This document shows positions 18,787 through 27,918 of a stretch of 64,000 nucleotides of DNA, in pieces. The position numbers were made by a program, and so were the translations under genes. Location of the stretch: the NCBI GenBank assembly GCA_023443745.1, contig JAEZTB010000042.1:62001-126000 (forward strand). Direction: 5' to 3'. The notes beneath the pieces are model-generated. The model ran no database searches, was not told the origin of the DNA, and saw only the letters and a program-made list of their open reading frames with translations. The DNA is from Bacillota bacterium (lineage in GTDB: Bacteria; Bacillota; Clostridia; DSM-8532). Position 1 is the first letter of the stretch; each line of letters opens with the position of its first letter.

Positions 18787-20055
18787 ATGAAAAGGATAGT
18801 ATCTCTGATTATGGTTTTCGCTGTAGTGTTGGGTTTGTTTGCCGGATGTGGCACACAGAGCACGTCCGGCGGCAAGCAGACAACAGTTACATTCTGGACA
18901 CATATCAATGCCGACTGGAATGCCTCGCATGACAAGCTGATTGCGGAATTTGAGGCGAAGAACCCCGGTATCAAGGTTGTGCGCGAATCCTTCCCTTACG
19001 ATGAGTTTGAGTCAAAAACCCAGACCTCCCTTATAAACAAGGAAGGCGGAGCGGACATTTATGAAATTTGGGGCGGATGGGCCCTTGATTTTGCCAACGC
19101 CGGCGTGTTCGCGCCCGTTCCGGACAAAATGGTGGGCAATCTTACAAAGGACAGCTACGAGCCTGTACTTGGCGCTTTTAAACACGAAGACAAATACTAC
19201 GGGGTTCCCTTAGAATTCAATATTGAGTATGGCGGAATACTGGTATCTAAGCCAAAATTTGAGCAACTGGGTCTTTCCTATCCCAAAACCTGGGACGACA
19301 TGATTAAAATTGGCCGGGAACACTCCAAATCCGATGCCAGCGGTGTGGTTTTTGAACAAAGAGGATTTGATTTCGTAGCGTGGGATTCGCTCACTTACAC
19401 TTGGCTTTCCATGATTCTCTCATCGGGTGAAAGCTATATGAAGGATGGGAAATTCAATTTTAATACCCCTATCGGTACAGAGACTATGCAAAAGTTGGTT
19501 GACTACACGATTAAGGATAAGATGACGAATCTAGACGGACTTACCAACAGCGACTTTGAACCCTATCAAAAGTTTTTCACCGGTGAGACGCTTATAGTTC
19601 CAAGAGGTCCATGGGTTATTCCGGAGGGCAAAAGCACTTATGAGCTGGAGTATGGCAAAGACTTTGAGTATGTTGAAATGCCGTTCTATGGATCGAAGAA
19701 GCTTTTTGCCGCTGAGACTGGATGGGGCTTGGCAGTTAATGAGTCCTCAACTAAAAAAGATGCCGCATGGAAGTTTATCGAGTTTTGGACAAAGCCTGAA
19801 AACATGCTCAAGCATAACATTGCATGTGCCATGGTACCTGCTTCCAAAACAGTTGCGCATGATCCGGCTTTTGTGAAGGAATTGCCCTTTATGGCCCCGA
19901 TACTGAATATTCTTGATGGCGGACGCTTTATTGGTTATTTCAATACAGATACACTTAAGGAAGCGGTAAGCAATACATACACGGATATCGTCAATAATGG
20001 AACACCGGTACCGGAAGCGCTAAAAAAGCTTGACGAAACATTGAATACAAAATGA
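18787..20055 (+). CDS. ABC transporter sugar-binding lipoprotein (CUT1 family)
   Basis: 422 residues, ATG six bases behind AAAGGAGG. A lipoprotein signal with lipobox LFAGC is followed by a typical family-1 solute-binding fold (VTFWTHINADWNASHDKLIAEFE, GADIYEIWGGWALDF). It precedes two CUT1 permeases and should deliver oligosaccharides to them. The companion ATPase is not encoded nearby; CUT1 systems in Bacillota commonly share an MsmX-type ATPase encoded elsewhere. Confidence 0.92.
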   Translation: MKRIVSLIMVFAVVLGLFAGCGTQSTSGGKQTTVTFWTHINADWNASHDKLIAEFEAKNPGIKVVRESFPYDEFESKTQTSLINKEGGADIYEIWGGWALDFANAGVFAPVPDKMVGNLTKDSYEPVLGAFKHEDKYYGVPLEFNIEYGGILVSKPKFEQLGLSYPKTWDDMIKIGREHSKSDASGVVFEQRGFDFVAWDSLTYTWLSMILSSGESYMKDGKFNFNTPIGTETMQKLVDYTIKDKMTNLDGLTNSDFEPYQKFFTGETLIVPRGPWVIPEGKSTYELEYGKDFEYVEMPFYGSKKLFAAETGWGLAVNESSTKKDAAWKFIEFWTKPENMLKHNIACAMVPASKTVAHDPAFVKELPFMAPILNILDGGRFIGYFNTDTLKEAVSNTYTDIVNNGTPVPEALKKLDETLNTK

Positions 20056-20066
20056 ATATAATCTGT

Positions 20067-20091
20067 AGGGGACGCCGCCCAGGCGTTCCCT
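20067..20091 (+). other. Intercistronic mRNA hairpin
   Basis: AGGGGACGCC and GGCGTTCCCT pair over 10 bp (one G-T) around a 5-base loop. No T-run follows, so it is not a strong terminator. Placed between the binding protein and the permeases, it may protect the upstream message and raise binding-protein level over permeases. Confidence 0.55.
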
Positions 20092-20142
20092 ATTGAAGTA
20101 AATTCCGAATTGAAGAGAATGACAAAGGGGGTTGTTAATGGC

Positions 20143-21018
20143 GTGAAAAATAATAAATTTGTCTTTATTGCTCTTATACCTATTTTTCTGGAATTGGTTG
20201 TCTTTCTCGGACTGCCCATATTTGGCGGATTCGGAATATCTTTTTTTGAATATAACCCTTTGAGGAGCGACAACCATTTTATAGAAATTGAAAATTTCAA
20301 AAGATTGCTGAATGATGCCGTATTTCTAAAATCACTTGGGAACACACTCCTATTTGTGGCGGTCACAGTGTTAATTAACATCTGCATTACACTTATTCTG
20401 GCATATTGCATTTCTGCCTTGAATCAAGGAAAGGCCAGAGGTTTTTTCCGCGTTGTCTTTTTTATGCCCTGTGTCGCTCCGTTGGTTGCATCCAGTACAG
20501 TTTGGGCAAGACTGTACTCAACCAAATATGGTCTCATCAATCATATGGTGAGCAATGTCTTTGGTGGAACACCTCAAAACTGGCTTGGAGATCCGGGCTT
20601 GGTGATGCTGTCAGTCATTGTTTTCACACTGTGGGCGGATATTGGATATAATATTCTGCTTTTTTCAGCGGGAATGGACGGTATACCACATGCTTTTTAT
20701 GAGGCTGCTGAAATTGATGGGGTCAACACTTTCAGTAAATTCTTTTTAATCACTCTGCCCCTGTTGGGCCGAACTATCAGCTTTGTTATTGCCATGACCC
20801 TTATTTCTCATTTTCAGATGTTTGCCCAATTTCAAGTTCTGGCTCCGAGAGGAGGACCGGAAAACTCCGGAAATGTGCTTACCTATTACATTTATAAAAC
20901 CGCCTTTCAGAATAAGGATATGGGATATGCATCAAGTATCGCTGTTGTGCTCTTTGCCATTATCATGGTTGTGACAATGGTTCAGCAAAGATTGAACCGA
21001 GTGGACTGGGGGTATTGA
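20143..21018 (+). CDS. ABC transporter sugar permease (MalF-like, CUT1)
   Basis: 291 residues from a GTG eleven bases after AAAGGGGG; in-frame ATG (20119) and TTG (20110) upstream are possible but have poorer sites. It has about six membrane helices and the inner-membrane EAA loop (FYEAAEIDGVNTFSKFFLITLP), which contacts the ATPase. It works with the neighbouring MalG-like permease and the upstream lipoprotein. Confidence 0.9.
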   Translation: MKNNKFVFIALIPIFLELVVFLGLPIFGGFGISFFEYNPLRSDNHFIEIENFKRLLNDAVFLKSLGNTLLFVAVTVLINICITLILAYCISALNQGKARGFFRVVFFMPCVAPLVASSTVWARLYSTKYGLINHMVSNVFGGTPQNWLGDPGLVMLSVIVFTLWADIGYNILLFSAGMDGIPHAFYEAAEIDGVNTFSKFFLITLPLLGRTISFVIAMTLISHFQMFAQFQVLAPRGGPENSGNVLTYYIYKTAFQNKDMGYASSIAVVLFAIIMVVTMVQQRLNRVDWGY

Positions 21019-21019
21019 A

Positions 21020-21850
21020 ATGAAAACACGACTTAAAAGAAACAAAACCAATCCGCTTAATTGGATCATCCTGTCCGTTGTAGCAGCTTTTATTGTGATA
21101 CCGTACTTGTGGATGCTTTTGACCTCCTTTAAAGGAACGCAGGAAATACTTAAGAACCCGGGGAGAATCCTTCCGATTCAATGGACAGTTTCCGGTTTTC
21201 ATACAGTGCTGACAAAATCGCCATTTTTTTTGTGGTTTAAGAATAGTGTGTTGGTTTCCTCAACAGTGACTCTTGCCGTTATCTTTACCAGCACAATTGC
21301 GGGATATGTGTTTTCTAAATTTAGGTTTCGGGGCAAGAACACCCTTTTTTGGATTATTCTTGCGACTATGATGGTACCGACACAGATAACCATGATCCCC
21401 GGTTTTTTGATAATCAATGCCCTTGGCCTATACAACAGCCTGAAAGCATTGGTTATACCCGCGTTGGTCTCGGGATTCGGGATTTATCTGTGCAGGCAGT
21501 TCTGCGATGAAATCCCCGACAGCCTGTGCGAAGCTGCAGGTATTGATGGTGCAGGGCCCTTATGGATTTACTTTAGCGTGATCATACCCCAACTCCGTCC
21601 CTGCATAGCTTCCCTTGCTATTTTTACATTCCTGGGAGTCTGGAATGACTATCTCAATCCGCTCATTATGCTCTCCGAGCTGAAAAGAATGACGCTGCCG
21701 CTTGCGCTTACCTATTTTTCAGATCAACATACCACTAATATCAGTGCGGTTATGGCAGCCTCGGCTTTGATTATGCTGCCCGTGACGGTTTTGCTGATAT
21801 GTTTCCAGAAGCAGTTTATCAAGGGCATCGCCATGACAGGTATGAAGTAA
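21020..21850 (+). CDS. ABC transporter sugar permease (MalG-like, CUT1)
   Basis: 276 residues; ATG one base after the previous stop and preceded by a GGGGG site, showing translational coupling. Six membrane helices are apparent. The EAA loop reads CEAAGIDGAGPLWIYFSVIIP. The C-terminal FLGVWNDYLNPL segment is typical of MalG-type proteins. It is the last gene of the GH4 operon; no clear terminator was found in the 147 bases behind it. Confidence 0.9.
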   Translation: MKTRLKRNKTNPLNWIILSVVAAFIVIPYLWMLLTSFKGTQEILKNPGRILPIQWTVSGFHTVLTKSPFFLWFKNSVLVSSTVTLAVIFTSTIAGYVFSKFRFRGKNTLFWIILATMMVPTQITMIPGFLIINALGLYNSLKALVIPALVSGFGIYLCRQFCDEIPDSLCEAAGIDGAGPLWIYFSVIIPQLRPCIASLAIFTFLGVWNDYLNPLIMLSELKRMTLPLALTYFSDQHTTNISAVMAASALIMLPVTVLLICFQKQFIKGIAMTGMK

Positions 21851-21997
21851 AGCTCTGTTTTTTTCGCTTTATCTCCTTTTTTCTCTTGTGAAGGCATTTT
21901 TTATAGCTTATAATAACCTTTAACTGATAGTAATATGGTGCATCATGTATCATTTAAATAGTCAGCTGGGCATCATACTAATAGCAGGGAGGTTTTC

Positions 21998-22603
21998 ATG
22001 CGCATTTTACTTATGGCCGACGTGGAAAGCGAATATATCTGGGATCACTTTGACCCTGATCACTTTTCGGATATTGATCTGGTCATTTCCTGCGGGGATC
22101 TGAAAACCGACTATCTCTCCTTTGTAGCAACCATGATCAAGGCACCGGTATTCTATGTCCATGGCAACCATGATACCGATTATGGGGAAAACCCTCCGGG
22201 AGGATGCGACAGCATTGAGGACCAGCTGGTTGTTTTCAAGGGACTTCGAATTATAGGCTTGGGAGGCTGTATTCAATATAACAGGCATCCTTCCTTTTCC
22301 TCACCCCCCTATCAATACAATGAAAAGCAGATGGCGAAAAGGATTCAGAAGCTAAAAACCAAGCTCTTTTTTAATAAGGGCTTTGATATTCTGGTAACCC
22401 ACGCTCCCGCCTTTGAAGTAAATGATGGAGACGATGCCTGCCATACAGGATTTAAGGCATTTTTACCCCTGCTTGATAAATATAAGCCCCGCTATATGTT
22501 TCACGGCCATATGCACTTGAAATTCGGGCGGGCGCAACGTACAACGGCCTATAATGAAACAACGATTCTTGATGCCTACAATTATCATATCCTGGACATT
22601 TAA
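21998..22603 (+). CDS. Calcineurin-like metallophosphoesterase
   Basis: 201 residues; ATG behind GGGAGG. Metal-binding blocks are in order: D8 in MADVES, GDLKT (about 34), GNHDTD (about 57), THAP (about 132) and HGHMH (about 166). The first block usually reads D-x-H; here His is replaced by Glu (D-V-E), which could change the metal site. It belongs to the YfcE/MJ0936-like group of small bacterial phosphodiesterases. Substrate unknown. It stands alone and converges on the next gene. Confidence 0.83.
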   Translation: MRILLMADVESEYIWDHFDPDHFSDIDLVISCGDLKTDYLSFVATMIKAPVFYVHGNHDTDYGENPPGGCDSIEDQLVVFKGLRIIGLGGCIQYNRHPSFSSPPYQYNEKQMAKRIQKLKTKLFFNKGFDILVTHAPAFEVNDGDDACHTGFKAFLPLLDKYKPRYMFHGHMHLKFGRAQRTTAYNETTILDAYNYHILDI

Positions 22604-22617
22604 TACAGAATCTTCAG

Positions 22618-24573
22618 TTAAACTATCTTTCCCGTTGATAAGTCCTGAATGGAGCGATATTCCTCCATATCGGGAAGCTCACCTACAACTCCGCTTACCA
22701 GCCAATCCATGGACAATATCTGCTCTCTCTGCAATTCTTCGCCCTCATCCACAATGAGGTTACCATTCACATCGTAAATAGGACCGGAAAACACCTTGTA
22801 GCTTTGGGAAATAAGAGATGCCTTAAAAAATTCCACAAGCTTGCGTGTTTCCATGGGTACATGATTTTTGGCATAAAAGAAATCAAGAAGCCCCGAGTCC
22901 AGACCCCACCAATAATTTCTCACTCTTCCCGAAACCGCATTATCAGCGCCCAGCCGGGTTCCTCCGGCCAACACGCTTCGAATATATTTCTCGTAAAAAA
23001 TACCCCAATTCCAGACAGGAACAGCCAGATACTTTCCGGGTACGATTTGACCCTCGTCATTCCATTCAAGGGTATAGACTCCATATTCCCGCGAGAATTG
23101 GCGGTTGGCCAAAGTATTATGGTGGGCGATAATGTCCACTCCTTTGTCAGCAAGACCCTTTGTTATCTGCTGAGTGAGCTGTTCCTTCACATTCCAGCAA
23201 AGGGTCCACTCTACATGTACCTCCACCCTGGGGTTGACCATACGGGCACCCAGTGTAAAAGCGTTCAGGCCACTTAAAATATCGACTACCGGGAAAGGAG
23301 CAATATATCCCAGTTTTCCCTTGCTCATAGCCCCTGCCACAATGCCGCTGAGGAACCGAGGCTCATGAATACGGCCAAAATAAGTATTAACATGCTTAAA
23401 AGAATGCAAGCATGAACAATTTAAAAAATTGCAGTCCGGATTGTCCATGGCCGCTTTCAAGGTTGCGTTAATAAGGGGTGGCGTAGTGGTGAAAACGATT
23501 TGGCACCCGTCATCCACCAGCTTCTGGAGCATGGGTGCAGCCTCAATACTCTTAGGAAGATTTAATATGGAAACTGTCTCCACACTGTCGCTTAAAGCAT
23601 TCTGCAGGTGCATGCGTCCCAGCTCATGAGAATAGGTCCAACTGGAAGTTTGATTGTCAGTGGCATGGGCAAAGCCTACCTTGAGCGTTTCGGTACGCGC
23701 CCTATGGGTGAGCCTTCCGATAAAGCCCTTCTCCGTTTTGAAATTCGGACTCTGCTGTACATCAACAGTTTCAGGACCGGAATAATACTTAAGCTCGGAT
23801 AGGAGACGCCAGATACGTAATTTTAGCTCATCTTCATCATAGTTCTCACTGATGCCATGTATCTTAAGAAAATCCAGGAAAGCGTCCCCAGTGGTAATGG
23901 GCAGCTTATCTCCGCCTAACTCATAGAAGGCTTTACGGAACATATTATAAATAGCACTGGAGAAATACTTGAAGCGATCGGCTTCCTCAACAAATCTGCT
24001 ATTGGGTTTGTAATCCTTTATAATTTCCCAGAGCTCTCCAAAGCTTTTTTCATTGGACAGCCAGATATCATTAATTCCGGTCTTCTTGTTGAAATCCATA
24101 AATTCGTAGTAAAGCCGGATATCCTTATTGTTCTCATCATATTTAGGGATAAGCCTTGTAACAGTGCCGGGGAAGGAGTAGATATCCAGGTATTTTAGTA
24201 CGCTGATACGCTTATTGCCTTCTATTATATAAAACCAGTTCAGGTATTCATAAACCTTTATAGGATCCCTTAACCCCTCGCCATTCTGAATATTGCAGAC
24301 ATTCTGCCATTTGGCGGCGAACTCCGATTCCACCTCCATCAATGGCATATAGTTGCGTGCAAAGGAAATACTTCTCAAATAAGTATAGGTTCCTTTTATC
24401 TTTCTTAAGGGGATGTCAACAGTGCCCATATCTACTTCAGAAACAATATCTATATTTTTAAGGATTCCATCCAGGAAAGGAAGGTAACCGTTGCGCCCTT
24501 GTGAAATGTAGCTGGAATATTCCTTAAGCCCCTGTTTTCGGGCGTCTATATAATCTGTCATATCATAAGTCAT
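22618..24573 (-). CDS. Cytoplasmic fusion of a ParB/Srx-like domain and a BMP (PnrA-like) ligand-binding domain
   Basis: 651 residues with no signal peptide or lipobox. Residues about 1-280 contain FYIIEGNKRISVLKYLDI (about 113-131), the E-G-x-x-R core of ParB/sulfiredoxin-like nuclease domains. Residues about 290-600 form a basic-membrane-protein/PnrA periplasmic-binding fold (LKVGFAHATDNQTSSWTYSH, GAMSKGKLGYIAPFPV), a family that normally binds nucleosides outside the cell as a lipoprotein. Its ATG overlaps the stop of the DUF402 gene by 4 bases (ATGA), so the two are translated together. It may be an intracellular purine or nucleotide sensor; this is inference. No transporter genes are adjacent. 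Confidence 0.75.
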   Translation of the reverse strand: MTYDMTDYIDARKQGLKEYSSYISQGRNGYLPFLDGILKNIDIVSEVDMGTVDIPLRKIKGTYTYLRSISFARNYMPLMEVESEFAAKWQNVCNIQNGEGLRDPIKVYEYLNWFYIIEGNKRISVLKYLDIYSFPGTVTRLIPKYDENNKDIRLYYEFMDFNKKTGINDIWLSNEKSFGELWEIIKDYKPNSRFVEEADRFKYFSSAIYNMFRKAFYELGGDKLPITTGDAFLDFLKIHGISENYDEDELKLRIWRLLSELKYYSGPETVDVQQSPNFKTEKGFIGRLTHRARTETLKVGFAHATDNQTSSWTYSHELGRMHLQNALSDSVETVSILNLPKSIEAAPMLQKLVDDGCQIVFTTTPPLINATLKAAMDNPDCNFLNCSCLHSFKHVNTYFGRIHEPRFLSGIVAGAMSKGKLGYIAPFPVVDILSGLNAFTLGARMVNPRVEVHVEWTLCWNVKEQLTQQITKGLADKGVDIIAHHNTLANRQFSREYGVYTLEWNDEGQIVPGKYLAVPVWNWGIFYEKYIRSVLAGGTRLGADNAVSGRVRNYWWGLDSGLLDFFYAKNHVPMETRKLVEFFKASLISQSYKVFSGPIYDVNGNLIVDEGEELQREQILSMDWLVSGVVGELPDMEEYRSIQDLSTGKIV

Positions 24574-25067
24574 TTGTTACACTCCCAACCCGTGTGATTA
24601 CGGAAAATATCGAGCAAAAGCGCAGGCAAATCCGAGTTATAGATCAACTGAAGAAGATCGTTGCTTCTCTTTAGTGATAGAAACAGTTGTTTTTGTGTAA
24701 TCAACCCTTCATCAAAAGCTACAGCGAGTTCATCAAGATCGATGACCTCGACACGGCCATCAGGCATAATTCTGACGTCAGTTAGAAGGTCATAAAGATA
24801 AAAAGTATCAGACGAATGATCATACTCTATGCTAATTATATCACAGTACCAGTATTTGATTCTATTTTCGTGATCCATAATAGCACTGATTTTCCAGCCG
24901 TTCTCTATAAAGACACAGGAAATACCAGCTGAAATATCATCTCTTGGTTTGATGGGTTTCCATTTGGTGATGAGATAGCGATCATCCCTGTATAGCAATG
25001 TATCGGAAGACAGGTCTACGGTCTCTGAAGGAATATATCTGATGCGGTATATTCTTGGCATCTTCAT
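24570..25067 (-). CDS. DUF402 (FomD/Ntdp-like) protein
   Basis: 165 residues; the ATG behind GGGGTG is preferred over an in-frame GTG six bases upstream. The core KYWYCDIISIEYD and DLLTDVRIMPDGRVEVIDLDEL match DUF402, whose studied members hydrolyse nucleoside di- or triphosphates or nucleotidyl esters with divalent metal. It is translationally coupled to the BMP-domain protein, which supports a nucleotide-related role for the pair (inference). Confidence 0.8.
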   Translation of the reverse strand: MKMPRIYRIRYIPSETVDLSSDTLLYRDDRYLITKWKPIKPRDDISAGISCVFIENGWKISAIMDHENRIKYWYCDIISIEYDHSSDTFYLYDLLTDVRIMPDGRVEVIDLDELAVAFDEGLITQKQLFLSLKRSNDLLQLIYNSDLPALLLDIFRNHTGWECNK

Positions 25068-25467
25068 TATCACCCCGTAAGTCCTTTTAGACCATTATAC
25101 CCGAATTGAATATAAAAACAATACATTAAACCCCGTAATTCCGGAGACATATCTTTCGATTGGTAGGCTCCCTAAGTCAGGTTGGAGTAAGGCCTGGGCA
25201 TAACTTCAAACCTTGATTTTAACAACAAGTTTACGCCCTATTAACAAGAAGGCCTCTTTGTCCAGCATCCTCCCGGCTGGGTCATATTTGGGTAATATGT
25301 TATAATAACCTTACCCGTTACCAGAGTTCGTTCCCAAAGGAACGAACAACAAGCCTCGACCCAGAAGAGAAATCGAAGATTTCGAACACCTAAAGGCAGC
25401 GGATGCCCAAGTTATTGATACTTCGTATTAAGCAATTCATATCAGATTTAAACAAGGCGGAAGTCCT
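25068..25467. other. 400-base intergenic region with a perfect inverted repeat
   Basis: Between the divergent DUF402 and Cys-rich genes. GTTCGTTCC-CAAA-GGAACGAAC (25326-25347) is a perfect 9-bp hairpin or operator, about 25 bases after a TATAAT-like -10 (about 25293-25300), in the likely 5' leader of the Cys-rich gene. No good -35 was seen. Otherwise nothing recognised. Confidence 0.5.
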
Positions 25468-25830
25468 ATGAAAAATAAGGCTCATTATCTTAAGGAAAGA
25501 GTTAAGCCCGGAGCTTTGGCCCAGCCTGTCAAGAAATCCTGTAAGAACTGTCTTAAAGGTAAACGTCTGGGCTTTAATAATGATGTGCTCTGTCGGGAAA
25601 AGGGCATTGTTTCTGCTGATTATTATTGCCCATCCCATCGTTTCTTTATTATGGACGAGATTAAAAAGACAGAGTCATTGCGCTGCTCAGAGTGTCAATT
25701 CTTTGTATTTCATTCTCATGTGTCTATTCCCGCTTATGGCGTATGCGACATGTTTTCGGTGAGAAAATGCGACGGAAGCACCAGGAAAGCTTGCTCCAAA
25801 TTTGTACGCCGCAGGGAGCATATTGCTTAA
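25468..25830 (+). CDS. Small Cys-rich conserved hypothetical protein
   Basis: 120 residues. Cysteines come as two clusters (KNCLKGK, LCREKG, YYCPSH; then LRCSEC, GVCD, RKCDG, KACSKF), about nine in all. This suggests bound zinc or an iron-sulfur cluster. A weak GGCGGAAG site precedes the ATG. Its stop abuts the stop of the convergent hydrolase with no gap. No function is assigned. Confidence 0.7.
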   Translation: MKNKAHYLKERVKPGALAQPVKKSCKNCLKGKRLGFNNDVLCREKGIVSADYYCPSHRFFIMDEIKKTESLRCSECQFFVFHSHVSIPAYGVCDMFSVRKCDGSTRKACSKFVRRREHIA

Positions 25831-26682
25831 TTATAATGTACATATAAACTTATCAATAGCTTTAACATATTCTTCGGGTCTTTCTTTTTGAGACCAATGT
25901 TTACAGCCTTTCATAATATAAACTTGTCCGTTCTTAACTAATTTTGAGGCTTCCATTGCATGTTTAACTGAAACCAAAGAATCTTTATCGCCGTTTATAA
26001 ATAACGTGGGAATAGAAATTTCTTGCAAGCGTTTGGTGAAGTCTGGAATAACATTATGTTTTGTAATGGAGCTGCGCTGATAGTCTATCACAGACCTTTT
26101 TGTGTTAAAATCATTACATTTATCGGAAAAAGTATCAACTAATTCTTTTGATATTTTTGATTTATCACTTATTAAGGAATAACTAATACTCCATTTCACA
26201 AGCCACTTATATTTTGCAAACCATTGATATGATTTTGCTGTAAGAGATGTGTGAACATACCAATAATAAAATCCGTGTAAAGGCATTTTGCTAAACAGTC
26301 CCAATGAATCAACTGGTATTAGTGCCTTGATTTTATTAGCATTTTTTAGAGTATAGCCAATTGATATTGCACCACCCATTGATAAGCCTGACAAAATGAA
26401 TGTATCCAGTCCCAACTGCTCAATTACGCTTTCTAAACATTCGATATGCTTTTGATAAAACATATCACCTGCCATATTTTCTGGTTTGTCACTCTTTCCA
26501 AATCCGAGCAAGTCAATCGCATATACAATATACTTATCTGGCAATAAATTCATTACCTCCTGCCACGAAATCATTGCAGAATCTGCTCCAGCACCGTGTA
26601 ATAAAACAATCGGGATTTTCCCAGCACCATTCTCATAAACACAAATATTAAAATCATTATACTTCAAAAAATATTCTTTCAT
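25831..26682 (-). CDS. Alpha/beta hydrolase
   Basis: 283 residues; ATG behind GGAGG. The fold is complete: oxyanion strand VLLHGAGAD (about 26-34), nucleophile elbow GLSMGG with Ser near 98, acid region NGDKDSLV (about 231-238), and late His in CKHWSQ (about 260). Short unspecific esterases, lactonases and C-C hydrolases share this pattern. It is divergent from the aldo/keto reductase. Confidence 0.88.
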   Translation of the reverse strand: MKEYFLKYNDFNICVYENGAGKIPIVLLHGAGADSAMISWQEVMNLLPDKYIVYAIDLLGFGKSDKPENMAGDMFYQKHIECLESVIEQLGLDTFILSGLSMGGAISIGYTLKNANKIKALIPVDSLGLFSKMPLHGFYYWYVHTSLTAKSYQWFAKYKWLVKWSISYSLISDKSKISKELVDTFSDKCNDFNTKRSVIDYQRSSITKHNVIPDFTKRLQEISIPTLFINGDKDSLVSVKHAMEASKLVKNGQVYIMKGCKHWSQKERPEEYVKAIDKFICTL

Positions 26683-26748
26683 ACATTATCCTCCAAAAAT
26701 TTCTTCTATAACTCTATAGTCCTTTAATTTTGTGTCTCTCTCTTTTTT

Positions 26749-26777
26749 TTGATTCATCGGGCCCCATCCAGTATAAA
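26749..26777 (+). promoter_or_regulatory. Candidate promoter of the aldo/keto reductase
   Basis: TTGATT, 17 bases, TATAAA, ending 40 bases before the ATG. Good spacing and near-consensus hexamers. Confidence 0.55.
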
Positions 26778-26817
26778 TATATTAGTAGAAGAAAAAAAGA
26801 GAAGAGGTTGATTACTC

Positions 26818-27816
26818 ATGTATTTTGCAAATCCTTCACGCTATGCATCTATGAAATACAATCGTCTGGGAAGAAGCGGCCTTAAGCTTCCCGCAATTTC
26901 ACTGGGGCTCTGGCATAACTTTGGGGACGTGGACAATATGGATAATATGAAAGCCCTCGTCACCAGAGCCTTTGATATGGGAATCACACATTTTGATTTA
27001 GCCAATAACTATGGTCCTCCTCCCGGTTCTGCTGAAAAGAACTTTGGACGTATCCTCAAGGAAGAGCTTCATTCCTATAGGGATGAGCTTATCATCTCTA
27101 CCAAGGCTGGATATGGCATGTGGGAAGGCCCCTACGGCGACTTTGGCTCAAGAAAATACCTTCTTTCAAGCCTGGATCAGAGCCTGAAACGCATGGGCCT
27201 TGATTATGTTGATATTTTTTATCATCATCGCCCCGATCCCGATACCCCTGTTGAAGAGAGCATGCTGGCCCTGGATAGTGCGGTAAGGCAGGGTAAAGCC
27301 CTATATGTGGGTGTATCTAACTACAAGCGTGCCCAGCTTAAGGAGGCCTACGCAATCCTGAAAGAGCTTAAAACCCCCTTTGTTATCCATCAACCCAGCT
27401 ATTCTATTTTAAACCGCTGGATAGAGGATGACGGCCTCAAGGATTATGCGGCGGAGATAGGTATTGGCCTCATCGCATTTAGTCCTCTGGCCCAAGGCAT
27501 GCTCACCAATCGCTATCTTGGCGGAATACCCGAAGATTCTCGCGCCGGACGGGGTGTATCACCCTTCCTGACCAAGGCCAAGATAACCCCGGAGCAGATT
27601 ACCATGGTAACAAGGCTTAATGATATAGCTGCAAGCCGTGGTCAGACCCTTGCCCAAATGGCCCTTTCCTGGGTGCTTAGAGAGGGAAAGGTAGCCTCAG
27701 TATTAATCGGTGCCAGTAAAATCTCTCAGATTGAAGATAATATCCGCTGCATCAATAGCCCTGACTTTACCAGAGATGAACTGAAAGCCATTGATGAGGC
27801 CATCAATCGTATATAA
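26818..27816 (+). CDS. Aldo/keto reductase (YghZ/GAP-reductase-like)
   Basis: 332 residues. The family tetrad is visible: Asp and Tyr in HFDLANNYGPPPGSAE (about 58-73), Lys in ISTKAGYGMW (about 96) and His in YHHRPDPDTP (about 135). The GYGMWEGPYGDFGSRKYL insert is typical of the YghZ subgroup, which reduces L-glyceraldehyde 3-phosphate and methylglyoxal with NADPH. ATG follows AGAGG. It has its own promoter and a strong terminator, so it is probably monocistronic. Confidence 0.92.
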   Translation: MYFANPSRYASMKYNRLGRSGLKLPAISLGLWHNFGDVDNMDNMKALVTRAFDMGITHFDLANNYGPPPGSAEKNFGRILKEELHSYRDELIISTKAGYGMWEGPYGDFGSRKYLLSSLDQSLKRMGLDYVDIFYHHRPDPDTPVEESMLALDSAVRQGKALYVGVSNYKRAQLKEAYAILKELKTPFVIHQPSYSILNRWIEDDGLKDYAAEIGIGLIAFSPLAQGMLTNRYLGGIPEDSRAGRGVSPFLTKAKITPEQITMVTRLNDIAASRGQTLAQMALSWVLREGKVASVLIGASKISQIEDNIRCINSPDFTRDELKAIDEAINRI

Positions 27817-27869
27817 CCGATGCCCGGCAATTATGTAGTACAAGTGGTGTTCAAGAACTATTATTCAAA

Positions 27870-27904
27870 GGCAGGATACGCGCTATCCTGCCCTTGTTTT
27901 TTCC
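27870..27904 (+). terminator. Rho-independent terminator of the aldo/keto reductase
   Basis: Perfect 9-bp stem GGCAGGATA/TATCCTGCC with loop CGCGC, then CTTGTTTTTT. In the opposite sense it may also stop the ABC-2 operon. Confidence 0.88.
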
Positions 27905-27918
27905 GGTCGGTTCTATTT

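Noticed and set aside
22804..23629. Several long plus-strand frames opposite the BMP-domain gene
   Set aside because: They mirror the codon pattern of the real minus-strand gene and lack ribosome sites and recognisable domains.
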